From Dehalococcoidia bacterium (GTDB taxonomy: Bacteria > Chloroflexota > Dehalococcoidia > Lucifugimonadales > Lucifugimonadaceae), in contig JANQEF010000031.1 in the NCBI GenBank assembly GCA_028278465.1, positions 1 through 23,613 of the forward strand: DNA of 23,613 nt, given 5' to 3'. The notes under the pieces were generated by a model. That model was not told where the DNA came from. It saw only the letters and a program-made list of their open reading frames with translations, and searched no databases. This document shows, piece after piece, positions 14,143 through 21,799 of this stretch. The position numbers were made by a program, and so were the translations under genes. Position 1 is the stretch's first letter; each line of letters starts with the position of its first letter.

Positions 14143-15297
14143 ATGTCCACCACCAGCCAGGAAACTGGCGCAGACATCACCCGGCGCCTCGGCGTCAGGC
14201 CCATCATCAACGCCGGCGGCCCCAACACCATGCACTCCGGCAGCAGGCCGCTGCAGGAGGCGATGGACGCAATGCAGGCGATGTCCGACGTGTTCGTCAA
14301 CATCGAAGAGCTGCTGATCGCCGCCGGAAAAGAGATCGCCTCGCTTGTCGGCGCCGAAGCCGCAACCGTTACCAGCGGCGCGTCCGGCGGTCTCGTAGTG
14401 CAGGCAGCGGCCGCGGTGTCGAAAGGCGACCCTGAGATCGTCGCCCGACTGCCGCTGACAGACGGACTGCCGAACGAGCTCGTGATCCAGAAGCGGCAGC
14501 GCTTCTCGTACGACCACCTTTACCTGGCGCCAGGAACGAAGTTCGTAGAGGCCGGCGACGACAACGAGTGCACGCCGGAGCAGCTCGAGGCTGCGATCAC
14601 CCCGAACACCGCAGCGGTGATCCACCTTGAGTCGCCGTTTCGGAACCGGAAAGTCGTCCAGCTGCCGCAGGCGGCCGAGATCGCACACGCTCACGGCCTG
14701 CCGCTTATGGCCGATGCGGCGTCGATGCTGCCTCCACGCGACCACCTGCGGAAGTTCACATCGCAGGGCGCCGACCTGGTGTCGTTCTCCGGCGGAAAGG
14801 CCGTGCGCGGCCCGCAGAGCACCGGTTTCCTGATCGGCAAGCCGGAGTGGATTGAGTACGCCCGGCTGGTGAATGCGCCGAACGCCACGGTGGCACGGGC
14901 GCAGAAGGTGTCGAAGGAGGAGGTCGCAGGGCTTCTGGCCGCGCTGCGGGTGTTCGTGGATGTCGACGAGGAGGCCGAGACGACGCGCTACCGCAGGGAC
15001 ATGGAGCTGGTAGTGGACCGCATCGCCGAGGTCCCCGGGACCATAGTCTCGGTCGAGCACAACTACGACCATTACATCCCGCATGCGGTGGTGAAGCTGA
15101 CCGATTCGTGGCGCGGCCCTGACGGCCCGGAGCTGGCGCGCCGGCTGATGCTGGGCGAGCATCGGGTGTACGTGACTTCGGGCTATATTGGCGACGACGA
15201 GATATGGATCGACCCGCTGAATATCCAGCCGGGTGAGTTGGAGACGGTGGCGTCACGCGTGCACGAGGAACTGGTAAAGGCGGCGAGTGAGGGGTGA
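14143..15297 (+). CDS. SelA-like PLP-dependent enzyme (aminotransferase fold type I)
   Basis: A 384-residue member of the selenocysteine-synthase-related PLP family, which also contains D-glucosaminate-6-phosphate ammonia-lyase and several uncharacterised enzymes. Family features are IINAGGPNTMHSGSRP (21-36), VTSGASGGL (76-84, phosphate-binding loop), MADAAS with D191 expected to hold the PLP pyridine nitrogen, and SFSGGKAVRGPQSTGF with the Schiff-base lysine K219. It lacks the N-terminal tRNA-binding domain of true SelA (about 460 residues), and no SelB, tRNA-Sec or selD is present. Selenocysteine synthesis is therefore unlikely and a small-molecule lyase or aldolase is more plausible. ATG start with GGAG about 11 bases upstream. 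It lies between the enolase-like and ThDP genes on the same strand, with repeat-filled gaps either side. Confidence 0.88.
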   Translation: MSTTSQETGADITRRLGVRPIINAGGPNTMHSGSRPLQEAMDAMQAMSDVFVNIEELLIAAGKEIASLVGAEAATVTSGASGGLVVQAAAAVSKGDPEIVARLPLTDGLPNELVIQKRQRFSYDHLYLAPGTKFVEAGDDNECTPEQLEAAITPNTAAVIHLESPFRNRKVVQLPQAAEIAHAHGLPLMADAASMLPPRDHLRKFTSQGADLVSFSGGKAVRGPQSTGFLIGKPEWIEYARLVNAPNATVARAQKVSKEEVAGLLAALRVFVDVDEEAETTRYRRDMELVVDRIAEVPGTIVSVEHNYDHYIPHAVVKLTDSWRGPDGPELARRLMLGEHRVYVTSGYIGDDEIWIDPLNIQPGELETVASRVHEELVKAASEG

Positions 15298-15356
15298 TGG
15301 TCGGCAGCTTCCTCTCCCAGCGGGAGAGGACTGAGGTGAGGGAGAGGCTTTCACTT

Positions 15357-15660
15357 TGTCATCTCGACCGAAGGGAGAGATCTGACTGGTCAATGGGAGA
15401 CTACTTCTCCCTCATCCTGCACCTTCTCCCGCTGGGAGAAGGAAGACCGCCAGCCCAAGCTCGCTTGCCCTGAGCGAAGTCGAAGGGCGCGCCCGGTGAC
15501 GTCGGAGGCAGCACAGCTAGCGGTACTCAACAAGACGAATGACCCTCCCCTCAGTCCAGGCCCGGAGGACACCCGAATGTGAGAGGGGTGAAAGTGCTGG
15601 ATGAGAGGGAAGTGATCTCACATTGACCAGTCAGATCCCTCCGCTCCGGTCGGGATGACA
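15357..15660. repeat. 304-bp MITE-like element with long terminal inverted repeats
   Basis: The left end TGTCATCTCGACCGAAGG...GATCTGACTGGTCAATG is inverted-complementary to the right end CATTGACCAGTCAGATCCC...GGTCGGGATGACA, with a handful of mismatches over about 39 bases. Similarity continues inward (CTCATCCTGCACCTTCTCCC against GGTGAAAGTGCTGGATGAGAG), giving imperfect inverted repeats of about 75 bp. The centre contains family B and D fragments (CCCTGAGCGAAGTCGAAGGG at about 15469-15488). No target-site duplication is evident. A related CCTCTCCCAGCGGGAGAGG hairpin lies just left, at 15311-15329. Together these fill the gap 15298-15719. Confidence 0.75.
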
Positions 15661-15719
15661 CCGCCATCGGGCGCGGCAAGCAGCGCTACTTCCAGAAGAA
15701 AAAAGGAACCCACAGCAAC

Positions 15720-17378
15720 ATGCCAGAACTTGCCGGTAAGCACGCGCTCCTGAAGATGCTCCAGGCCGAGGGCGTTCGCCAGATGTTCGGCCAGCCCGGC
15801 ACCAGCGAAGCGCCGATGATGGACATCATGCCCGACTACCCGGACATCGGTTACTACCTGGTGCTGCAGGAAGGCGTTTCGATCGGCATGGCGGAAGGCT
15901 ACGCCCGCGCCTCCGGCAACGTCCCGCTGGTCAGCCTCCACATCGACAACGGCATGGCCAACGGCCTGAGCCTGATGATCGACATGAAGTACTCGGGCAC
16001 GCCGATGGTCCTGACCGCCGGCAACAAGGACATTCGCAAGATGGCGCCTGGCCGCAGCGATCTTGCCGAGATGGCGCGGCCGTTTGCGAAGTGGAGCACC
16101 GAGATCACGCATGCAGAGCAGATGGCTTCTGTGATGCGCCGCGCCTTCCAGGAAGCGCGCACGGCGCCGACCGGACCGGTCTTCGTTTCGATCTCGGCCA
16201 ACGCCTTCGATGACGTCGCCGACGTAGACATCCTGCCTTCGACTGATGTCCGCATGATGCCGCCTGCCGACCAGAACGCGGTCGAGGAGGCGTGCGCGCT
16301 GATCGCCAACGCTGAGCGGCCGATCTTGATCGTAGGCGACCGCGTAGGCGAATTCGGCGGGGCGGACGGCGCGGTGAGGCTGGCTGAACTGGCAGGCATG
16401 AAGGCCTACGGCCACGCCTATGCCACGATGAACTTCCCGACTTCGCACCCGCTCTGGCAGGGTGTGCTGAACATGAGGACGCAGGAGGCGGTGGATGCCG
16501 TCCGGGCAGCGGACGTGGTTGTGGCGGCCGGTTGCCCGGTGTTCGAGGACTTCTTCTACCAGCCCGGACAGTTCGTGGCCGGCGACTCGAAGCTGATCCA
16601 TATCGACATCAACCCCGGCGAGATCGGCAAGTCCGAGCCGACCGACATCGGGATCCTCGGCGCTCCGGGCGTCGCGCTCGGCCAGCTCGCCGACCAGCTT
16701 TCGGAGACGATGACCGGCTCGCAGATCGAAGCGGCGAAGGGCCGGGCAGAGAGCGCAGCGCAGGCCTCGGCGGCGCGGCACCAGGCTTACCTCGACCTCG
16801 CTGCGAAGGGGATGAAGAGCTCGCCGATGACGGGAGCTGCGATGGGCAAGGTGATGGCGGACACGATGCCGGAGGACGTCGTGGTGTTCAACGACGGTGT
16901 CAGCTCTTCGGGCTTCGTGTTCGAGGCGCTGCAGCCTTCGACGCCGGGCTCTTACTACGGCTGCCGGGGCCAGGCGACCGGCTGGGGCATCGGCGCAACG
17001 CTCGGCGTCAAGCTGGCGAACCCGGACCGTCCGGTTGTCGGTGTGATCGGCGACGGCAGCGCCATGATGACGATCCAGGGGATGTACACGTCAGCGAACT
17101 ATGGCCTTCCGGTCGTCTACGTGATCTGCAACAACTCGTCCTACAAGATCCTCAAGGTCAACATGAACCACTACCACCGCCTGAACGACATGCCGATGCC
17201 GGACCACTACTTCGGCTTCGACTTCCCGGCGGGGATCGATTTCGTGGCGCAGGCGAAGGCTTACGGGATGCACGGCGAGCGTGTGGAGAACCCGGACGAC
17301 TTCGCGACCGCACTGGACGGCGCGATCCGTTCTGGCGAGCCGACGGTGCTGGATGTGATCATCGATGCGGCGCTGTAG
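15720..17378 (+). CDS. Thiamine-diphosphate enzyme resembling benzoylformate decarboxylase
   Basis: A 552-residue ThDP-dependent enzyme of the acetolactate synthase/2-keto-acid decarboxylase family. The cofactor-activating glutamate is E51 (LQEGVSIGMAEGYAR). The ThDP motif runs from GDGSAMM (444-450) to NN at 471-472. Two positions match the catalytic histidines of benzoylformate decarboxylase: H74 in SLHIDNG and H243 in FPTSHPLWQG, the latter strongly like the FPTRHPCFRG motif of Pseudomonas MdlC. A non-oxidative decarboxylation of an aromatic or branched 2-keto acid is therefore plausible, though acetolactate-synthase-like carboligation cannot be excluded. The ATG is preceded by AAAAAAGGAACC. 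It ends 13 bp from the convergent methyltransferase gene. Confidence 0.9.
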   Translation: MPELAGKHALLKMLQAEGVRQMFGQPGTSEAPMMDIMPDYPDIGYYLVLQEGVSIGMAEGYARASGNVPLVSLHIDNGMANGLSLMIDMKYSGTPMVLTAGNKDIRKMAPGRSDLAEMARPFAKWSTEITHAEQMASVMRRAFQEARTAPTGPVFVSISANAFDDVADVDILPSTDVRMMPPADQNAVEEACALIANAERPILIVGDRVGEFGGADGAVRLAELAGMKAYGHAYATMNFPTSHPLWQGVLNMRTQEAVDAVRAADVVVAAGCPVFEDFFYQPGQFVAGDSKLIHIDINPGEIGKSEPTDIGILGAPGVALGQLADQLSETMTGSQIEAAKGRAESAAQASAARHQAYLDLAAKGMKSSPMTGAAMGKVMADTMPEDVVVFNDGVSSSGFVFEALQPSTPGSYYGCRGQATGWGIGATLGVKLANPDRPVVGVIGDGSAMMTIQGMYTSANYGLPVVYVICNNSSYKILKVNMNHYHRLNDMPMPDHYFGFDFPAGIDFVAQAKAYGMHGERVENPDDFATALDGAIRSGEPTVLDVIIDAAL

Positions 17379-17395
17379 CACCCGGTGAACGCTAC
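17375..17395. terminator. Short inverted repeat holding both stop codons of the convergent pair
   Basis: GTAGC (17375-17379) pairs with GCTAC (17391-17395) around an 11-nt loop, and each arm contains one gene's TAG stop. It resembles the arrangement at 7969-7997. There is no T-run. Confidence 0.3.
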
Positions 17396-18162
17396 CCGGC
17401 CTTGTGCGCCAGGATCACCTCGGTGACGGTGCGGAACCGGTGGACGCCGTGCTGCTCGATCGCGTCATGCACCGCCGTAAGCAATCGCTGTCGCTGGTCG
17501 TCAGGCAACGCCCGGTGATCCGAGTAGGTCTGGAGCAGGCTCACCCACGAATCGGCGCTGTGCTCCGCCATCCACGGGTAGTCTCGCTTCTCAAGGTCCG
17601 TGAACAGCCCGCTTTCGGTCACGACGTTCCACCAGTTGGTTCTCGAGTGGGCTCCCGGCGCCGGAGTGCGCAGGTCCTGCGCGAACTCGGCATATGCGGC
17701 GTCGATCTGCCGTCTCAGTTCAGTATCTGGACGCTCCTGATGGTGCCACAGCAAGGCGAATGTGCCGCCATCGCGCAGCACCCCGGCGACTCGACCCGGA
17801 CCGATCTTTGGGTCGATCCAGTGGAACGCCTGAGCCGAGTAGACGAGGTCGTACGGCTCGTCGGGAAGCGGCCAGTCTTCGAACCGCGCCTCGACGAATG
17901 AGGCCTGTGGGTACTCAGCGCAGCTACGGCGCGCCACTTCGAGCATGCCTTCAGCCGGGTCGATGCAGGTCATCGTGAAGCCAAGTGGAGCGAACAGCCG
18001 CGTGGCGATTCCGGTTCCACAGCCGATCTCCAGCAGCCGATCACCCGGTCGCACGCCGGCCCACTCGATCACGTCGTCGACAGCCTGCTGCGGATACTCG
18101 GGCCGCGCCCTGTCATAGAGCTCGGCTACCTCGCCGAAGATGACCTGCGGGATGTTCGTCAA
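17392..18162 (-). CDS. Class I SAM-dependent methyltransferase
   Basis: A 256-residue soluble methyltransferase with the SAM-binding motif LLEIGCGTGIATRLF at about 43-57 and the acidic residue D68 ending strand 2 (CIDPAEGML). EDWPLP and DLVYSAQAFHWID follow (motifs II-III), typical of the methyltransferase-11/UbiE-like group with the AFHW signature. The target is unknown. Start is TTG 18162 with GAGGTG seven bases upstream; no ATG or GTG gives the complete N-terminus. It is the last gene of a minus-strand series arsR-SRPBCC-VOC-methyltransferase, but the 138-bp gap before it allows an independent promoter. Confidence 0.88.
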   Translation of the reverse strand: MTNIPQVIFGEVAELYDRARPEYPQQAVDDVIEWAGVRPGDRLLEIGCGTGIATRLFAPLGFTMTCIDPAEGMLEVARRSCAEYPQASFVEARFEDWPLPDEPYDLVYSAQAFHWIDPKIGPGRVAGVLRDGGTFALLWHHQERPDTELRRQIDAAYAEFAQDLRTPAPGAHSRTNWWNVVTESGLFTDLEKRDYPWMAEHSADSWVSLLQTYSDHRALPDDQRQRLLTAVHDAIEQHGVHRFRTVTEVILAHKAG

Positions 18163-18300
18163 GATGCTACACCTCGGCGACGTCGCGGTCGGACGGTCCG
18201 GCCCTGCGGCTCATCACCTGCCAGCATCTTATCGCCGATCTCCCAGACCCGGCTTCGATACCGCATCGATTCCGGATGCCGTCGACGCCGGGCGAAGCTG

Positions 18301-18729
18301 CTAACCCTGCGGCCAGCCGGTGAAGACGATCTTGTTGCCGAACGGGTCTTCGATGATGCCCATCTTCGCTCCCCAAGGCTGCTGCTCAGGCTTCATCGCG
18401 AACTTCACACCCCTGGCAGATAGTTCGTCATAGGTGGCGTCAGCGTCATCGACGTCGAAGCCGAGCCAGAGCAGACGGCCCATCGCGCTCTTTGCGAAGC
18501 CGGCCGGATCAGGCCCATGCTGCTCCGGGTCCGAGCTCTGCATCGACTCCGGCGTGGTGAGTGTGAGCGATGTCTGGGCTCCGGGCGGCGCGACCATCAG
18601 CCACCTCATGCCGGGCTGGCTGGAGTTGTCCATCCGCACCTCGAAACCGAGCTTGTTCGTGTAGAAGTCGAGCGCCTCGTCCTGGTCGGTGACATAGACC
18701 GACACGAAGCTCACCTGCTTGATAGCCAT
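18301..18729 (-). CDS. VOC (glyoxalase/bleomycin-resistance fold) protein
   Basis: A 142-residue vicinal-oxygen-chelate protein with two beta-alpha-beta-beta-beta modules: VYVTDQDEALDFYTNKLGFEV (11-31) and FDVDDADATYDELSARGVKF followed by EDPFGNKIVF near the end. At the places where metal-dependent members carry His/Glu ligands, this protein appears to have Phe (SFVSVYV), a non-His residue (LGFDV) and Val (NKIVF), so a metal-dependent lyase or dioxygenase role is doubtful. It may bind a ligand or protect against a compound. AGGAGAT immediately precedes the ATG. It is 63 bp after the SRPBCC gene, probably in the same transcript. Confidence 0.9.
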   Translation of the reverse strand: MAIKQVSFVSVYVTDQDEALDFYTNKLGFEVRMDNSSQPGMRWLMVAPPGAQTSLTLTTPESMQSSDPEQHGPDPAGFAKSAMGRLLWLGFDVDDADATYDELSARGVKFAMKPEQQPWGAKMGIIEDPFGNKIVFTGWPQG

Positions 18730-18792
18730 CTCATCTCCTGCCTGGTTCGGCTGTCAAGGTCACGTGGCCGATCGCACCGACCGGCCACACCC

Positions 18793-19257
18793 CTAAGCGT
18801 TGCTGGCGGCCGCCGATTCTTCCTTCTCAAGCCGTTCCAGCGACTCCAGCAGCTTGCCGGTCGCCAGCTTGCGCCAGCCGCCGTTCATCGCCCTCCGCAT
18901 CATCCAGCCGCGGAAGCCGTGGAAGCCCGACTGGTGGACGTGCACCTTCGTGCCCTTGCCCTGCTCCACCTCTTCCAGGGTGTATGTGACGATGGTCTTC
19001 GGGTTCGGCGGGCTGTGGAACGAGTACGACAGCTTCGTCGGCTCGTCGCAAGCCAGCACCTCGCACTGCGTCGTGCCGTCCCACACCTCTTTCCACAGCA
19101 TCTTCACCGGCTTGTCGCGGAACATGAACTTGTGGCCGACCTCTGGCTTGAAGTCGTTCTTCATCAGCCACTGTTCCAGCTCGTCCGGGTCGGTCAGCGC
19201 CCGCCAGACCCGGCTGATCGGGTGCTGAAATGTGAAGTCGATGTTGATGTCTTTCAT
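18793..19257 (-). CDS. SRPBCC/AHSA1-family protein (START-like fold)
   Basis: A 154-residue protein of the activator-of-Hsp90-ATPase-1-like SRPBCC group, whose members hold hydrophobic ligands in a deep cavity. Family hallmarks are the N-terminal HPISRVWRALTDPDELEQWL (12-31), the GHKFMFRDKP strand pair, YSFHSP/TIVTYTLEEV strands, and the C-terminal helix MNGGWRKLATGKLLESLERL. The ligand is unknown. Pairing with an immediately upstream ArsR-type regulator (26 bp gap) is a widely seen arrangement, suggesting the regulator controls it. The ATG at 19257 matches the family N-terminus; a weak GGAAT lies eight bases upstream. Confidence 0.92.
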   Translation of the reverse strand: MKDINIDFTFQHPISRVWRALTDPDELEQWLMKNDFKPEVGHKFMFRDKPVKMLWKEVWDGTTQCEVLACDEPTKLSYSFHSPPNPKTIVTYTLEEVEQGKGTKVHVHQSGFHGFRGWMMRRAMNGGWRKLATGKLLESLERLEKEESAAASNA

Positions 19258-19283
19258 GTTTCCGGATTCCGTGGCTAACGGTT

Positions 19284-19619
19284 TCAGTCGGGGTTTGCGT
19301 CCAGGTAGCGGCCAAGCTCGCCCATCTTCTCGGTCCAGTAGTCCTCGAAGTAGCCGATCCAGTCGTCGACGTCTGCGAGCGGCTCGGCGTGCAGGCTGTA
19401 GAGGCGCTGGCGGCTCACCTTGCGCATGGCGACCAGCCCGGCGTCACGCAGGACCTTGAGGTGCTGCGAGATGGCGGGCTGAGTGACCGAGAAACGGGAG
19501 ACGATCGCCGTCACCGACATCTCGGACTCTTTCAGCAGTTCGAGGATCCTGCGGCGCGTCGGGTCGGCGATCGCGTGGAACACGTCGTGCCTGAGCGCTA
19601 TGTCTGCCGAGGTCGTCAC
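19284..19619 (-). CDS. ArsR-family winged-helix transcriptional regulator
   Basis: A 111-residue repressor-type regulator with the ArsR layout: VFHAIADPTRRRILELLKESEMSV (13-36), the helix-turn-helix with recognition helix TQPAISQHLKVLRDAGLV (46-63), and the beta-wing VSRQRLYSL (68-76). There are no cysteines, so it is not an arsenic- or metal-thiolate sensor; it fits the SRPBCC-linked subgroup. I place the start at GTG 19619. The longer TTG at 19628 lies directly against the -10 box of a strong promoter (19629-19656), so it could not be on that transcript. The GTG start implies a leaderless or nearly leaderless mRNA. First gene of the minus-strand cluster. Confidence 0.9.
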   Translation of the reverse strand: MTTSADIALRHDVFHAIADPTRRRILELLKESEMSVTAIVSRFSVTQPAISQHLKVLRDAGLVAMRKVSRQRLYSLHAEPLADVDDWIGYFEDYWTEKMGELGRYLDANPD

Positions 19620-19628
19620 AGCTGGCAA

Positions 19629-19656
19629 ATTACATTAGCTCTCACTTATATGTCAA
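19629..19656 (-). promoter_or_regulatory. Near-consensus sigma-70 promoter of the arsR gene
   Basis: On the minus strand, TTGACA (19651-19656) is followed after 16 bases by TGTAAT (19629-19634). The AT-rich stretch stands out in this GC-rich window. ACAT/ATGT half-sites at 19632-19635 and 19650-19653 flank the spacer, consistent with autoregulation by ArsR. The start site would be near 19620-19622. Confidence 0.65.
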
Positions 19657-19736
19657 ATCTGGTAGTTCCTCGCAAGGTTGCTGTGACTCGTCGAACCGGC
19701 GTCAACGTGTTCGGAAATGGCGCCTGTTCTCACGAT

Positions 19737-20876
19737 ATGATCAGTAGCTCACTCGAACTGGAGAGCCACTTGGCAACGACTGCGCAGCAGATCGCCATAT
19801 ACCGTCGCTTTCTCGGGATCGCCCGCAGATCGGCCGCGATCTACGGCTCGCTGGCGCGTATGGAGCAGGACAGCGACCGCGCCGCCGTGTTCCAGCGGCT
19901 TAGCGACAACGAACTGGAGCATGCCGCGCAGTGGTCTGAGCTGATCGGCGAGAGCGGCCGCAACGTCTTCCCTGCCCGCCTCGGGCCGGCGTCACTGCTG
20001 CTCTGGCTCACGACCAAGATGATCGGTACGACGTTTATCGCGAGGTTCCTGATCAGGGGACATGAGAAGAACCTGCACGAGATATCGCGGCTGCCGGACC
20101 CGTCGATGATGGCTGACGCGGCACGCGAGCAGGAGCTTGCGCTGCGGCGGCTGGCCTACCCCGACGAGGACCCGGTGGACCACCACGAGGGCGGCTTTCT
20201 TGCAGGCGAAGGCGGGACGCTACGGGCTGCCGTGCTTGGCATTAACGACGGGCTGGTCTCTAACTTCAGCCTCGTGATGGGCGTGGCTGGCGGCACCGGT
20301 GACGCTCAGTTCGTCGTGCTGGCAGGTGTAGCAGGGTTGCTGGCAGGCGCGTTCTCGATGGCCGCCGGCGAGTACATCTCGATGCGGTCGCAGAAGGACG
20401 TCTACGAGAACATCGTGCGACTGGAGCGGGCAGAACTCGAGTTGTGGCCGGAGCGGGAGATGGAGGAGCTGGCCGGCTTCTTCGAGGAAAAAGGGCTTTC
20501 GCGGGAGGAGGCGCTGACTGTTGCCGACCGGATTTCGAAGGACCCGGAGATCGCTCTCGACACGCACCTGCGGGAAGAGTTCGGGCTGAACCGAGACGAT
20601 CTCGGCTCGCCGTGGGCCGCCGCCTTCGCATCGATGACCGCCTTCTCGATCGGGGCGATCATTCCCGTCTTCCCTTACTTCTTCGGAGACTCCGGCATCG
20701 TGCTGACACTGAGCGCTGCGTTCAGCGCGCTGGCGCTTGTCGTTGTGGGAGCCGGGCTGGCGTGGATGTCCGGGATAAACACGGCCTGGGGAGGCGCTCG
20801 CATGCTGCTGGCGGGCGGAGTGGCAGCCGCCGTCACGTTCGGCGTCGGCGCCGCGATCGGCGAGACGATCACTTGA
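19737..20876 (+). CDS. Ferritin-like/CCC1 (VIT1) fusion, membrane iron or manganese transporter
   Basis: A 379-residue protein combining an N-terminal ferritin/rubrerythrin-like helical domain (about 15-140; IYGSLARMEQDSDRAAVFQRLSDNELEHA with NELEH at 58-62 as part of a di-iron-type site) with a CCC1/VIT1 transporter domain. The transporter signature GINDGLVSNFSLVMGVAG is at 168-185 and AGAFSMAAGEYISMRSQ at 203-219. Five hydrophobic segments are visible (about 163-185, 191-211, 294-316, 319-342, 356-376). Related fusions such as MbfA export iron. Start is ATG 19737 with a weak RBS; TTG 19770, preceded by GGAGAG, is an alternative. The longer frame upstream of 19737 runs antisense to arsR and is rejected. 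It is followed by a methyltransferase gene 19 bp downstream. Confidence 0.9.
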   Translation: MISSSLELESHLATTAQQIAIYRRFLGIARRSAAIYGSLARMEQDSDRAAVFQRLSDNELEHAAQWSELIGESGRNVFPARLGPASLLLWLTTKMIGTTFIARFLIRGHEKNLHEISRLPDPSMMADAAREQELALRRLAYPDEDPVDHHEGGFLAGEGGTLRAAVLGINDGLVSNFSLVMGVAGGTGDAQFVVLAGVAGLLAGAFSMAAGEYISMRSQKDVYENIVRLERAELELWPEREMEELAGFFEEKGLSREEALTVADRISKDPEIALDTHLREEFGLNRDDLGSPWAAAFASMTAFSIGAIIPVFPYFFGDSGIVLTLSAAFSALALVVVGAGLAWMSGINTAWGGARMLLAGGVAAAVTFGVGAAIGETIT

Positions 20877-20895
20877 TGCCGAGCCTGCAACCGCG

Positions 20896-21657
20896 ATGAA
20901 GTACGAAGCGACGGCGGCATACCGGCGCTTCCCGCTCTCCGCGAAGTACGACCTTGACTGGATGCTCGAATCAGCGATGGGGCCAAACCCGCTCTGGCTC
21001 GCCGAGTTTCTATCCGAGGAGATGAGCCTTCGGCCTGGCATGCGGGTGCTCGACCTTGGCTGCGGGAAAGCGGCCACGTCGATCTTCCTGGCGAAAGAGT
21101 TTGGCGTCGAGGTCTGGGCAGCCGATCTCTGGATCGACGCGGCCTCAAACGAGCGGCGCGTCGCCGATGCCGGACTGGCGGACCGTATCCATCCGGTTCA
21201 CTGCGAAGCTCACTCTCTACCGTTTGAAAAGGATTTCTTCGACGCGGTGGTCTCACTCGATGCCTACCACTACTTCGGCACCAGCGAGACCTACATCGGA
21301 AACCTGGTGAACTACGTCAAACCAGGTGGCGAGATTGGGTTCGTCGTTCCTGGACTGGCGACCGAGTTCGAGGGCGATCCACCGGAGCACCTGCGCGATT
21401 TCTGGGTCTGGGACTTCTGGACGTTTCACAGTCCAGAGTGGTGGCGCAGGCACCTCGACCGCTCCACGAAGGTGACGGTTCGGACGGCGGACCGGCTTGA
21501 AGAGGGATGGCGCTACTGGATGGAGTGGAACGCGCTGGACGTGGAGCTCAAGGGCGGGTCCGACGAAGAGGGACGGATGCTGGAGATCGACGCGGGACGT
21601 AACCTCGGCTTCACGCGATGCATCGCCACGCGGGCTGATCCGCCCGGGAACGGTTAG
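20896..21657 (+). CDS. Class I SAM-dependent methyltransferase (UbiE/cyclopropane-synthase-like)
   Basis: 253 residues with the SAM motif VLDLGCGKAATSIFLA (51-66), AADLWIDAA at the strand-2 acidic position, a CEAHSLPF motif II region and DAVVSLDAYHYFG around 115-127, typical of methyltransferase-11 members. The C-terminal half is rich in Trp (FWVWDFWTF, EWWRRH, WRYWMEW), giving a bulky hydrophobic substrate region. The substrate is unknown. It begins 19 bp after the ferritin-CCC1 gene and is probably co-transcribed. The ATG has no strong RBS, consistent with coupling. Confidence 0.88.
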   Translation: MKYEATAAYRRFPLSAKYDLDWMLESAMGPNPLWLAEFLSEEMSLRPGMRVLDLGCGKAATSIFLAKEFGVEVWAADLWIDAASNERRVADAGLADRIHPVHCEAHSLPFEKDFFDAVVSLDAYHYFGTSETYIGNLVNYVKPGGEIGFVVPGLATEFEGDPPEHLRDFWVWDFWTFHSPEWWRRHLDRSTKVTVRTADRLEEGWRYWMEWNALDVELKGGSDEEGRMLEIDAGRNLGFTRCIATRADPPGNG

Positions 21658-21799
21658 CGCCCGTCTTCGGATCGTGCCGGATCGCCATTCCAGTCGCATG
21701 GAACCTGCGCGGCGGAATGCGCGTACTGTATTTTGTGCTCAACTCCCCGGTGCAACGATCTGCGCCGCAATCGGACACAGAGCCTGAAACACGCCGAAG

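Noticed and set aside
14143..15297. True selenocysteine synthase (selA)
   Set aside because: The protein is too short, lacks the tRNA-binding N-terminal domain, and has no selenoprotein machinery nearby.
15618..16781. 387-residue minus-strand frame opposite the ThDP enzyme
   Set aside because: It is an antisense shadow; the plus-strand product has ThDP and BFD motifs.
19389..19736. N-terminal extension of the ferritin-CCC1 frame
   Set aside because: It is antisense to arsR and its composition is unlike the ferritin-like domain; ATG 19737 or TTG 19770 is the real start.
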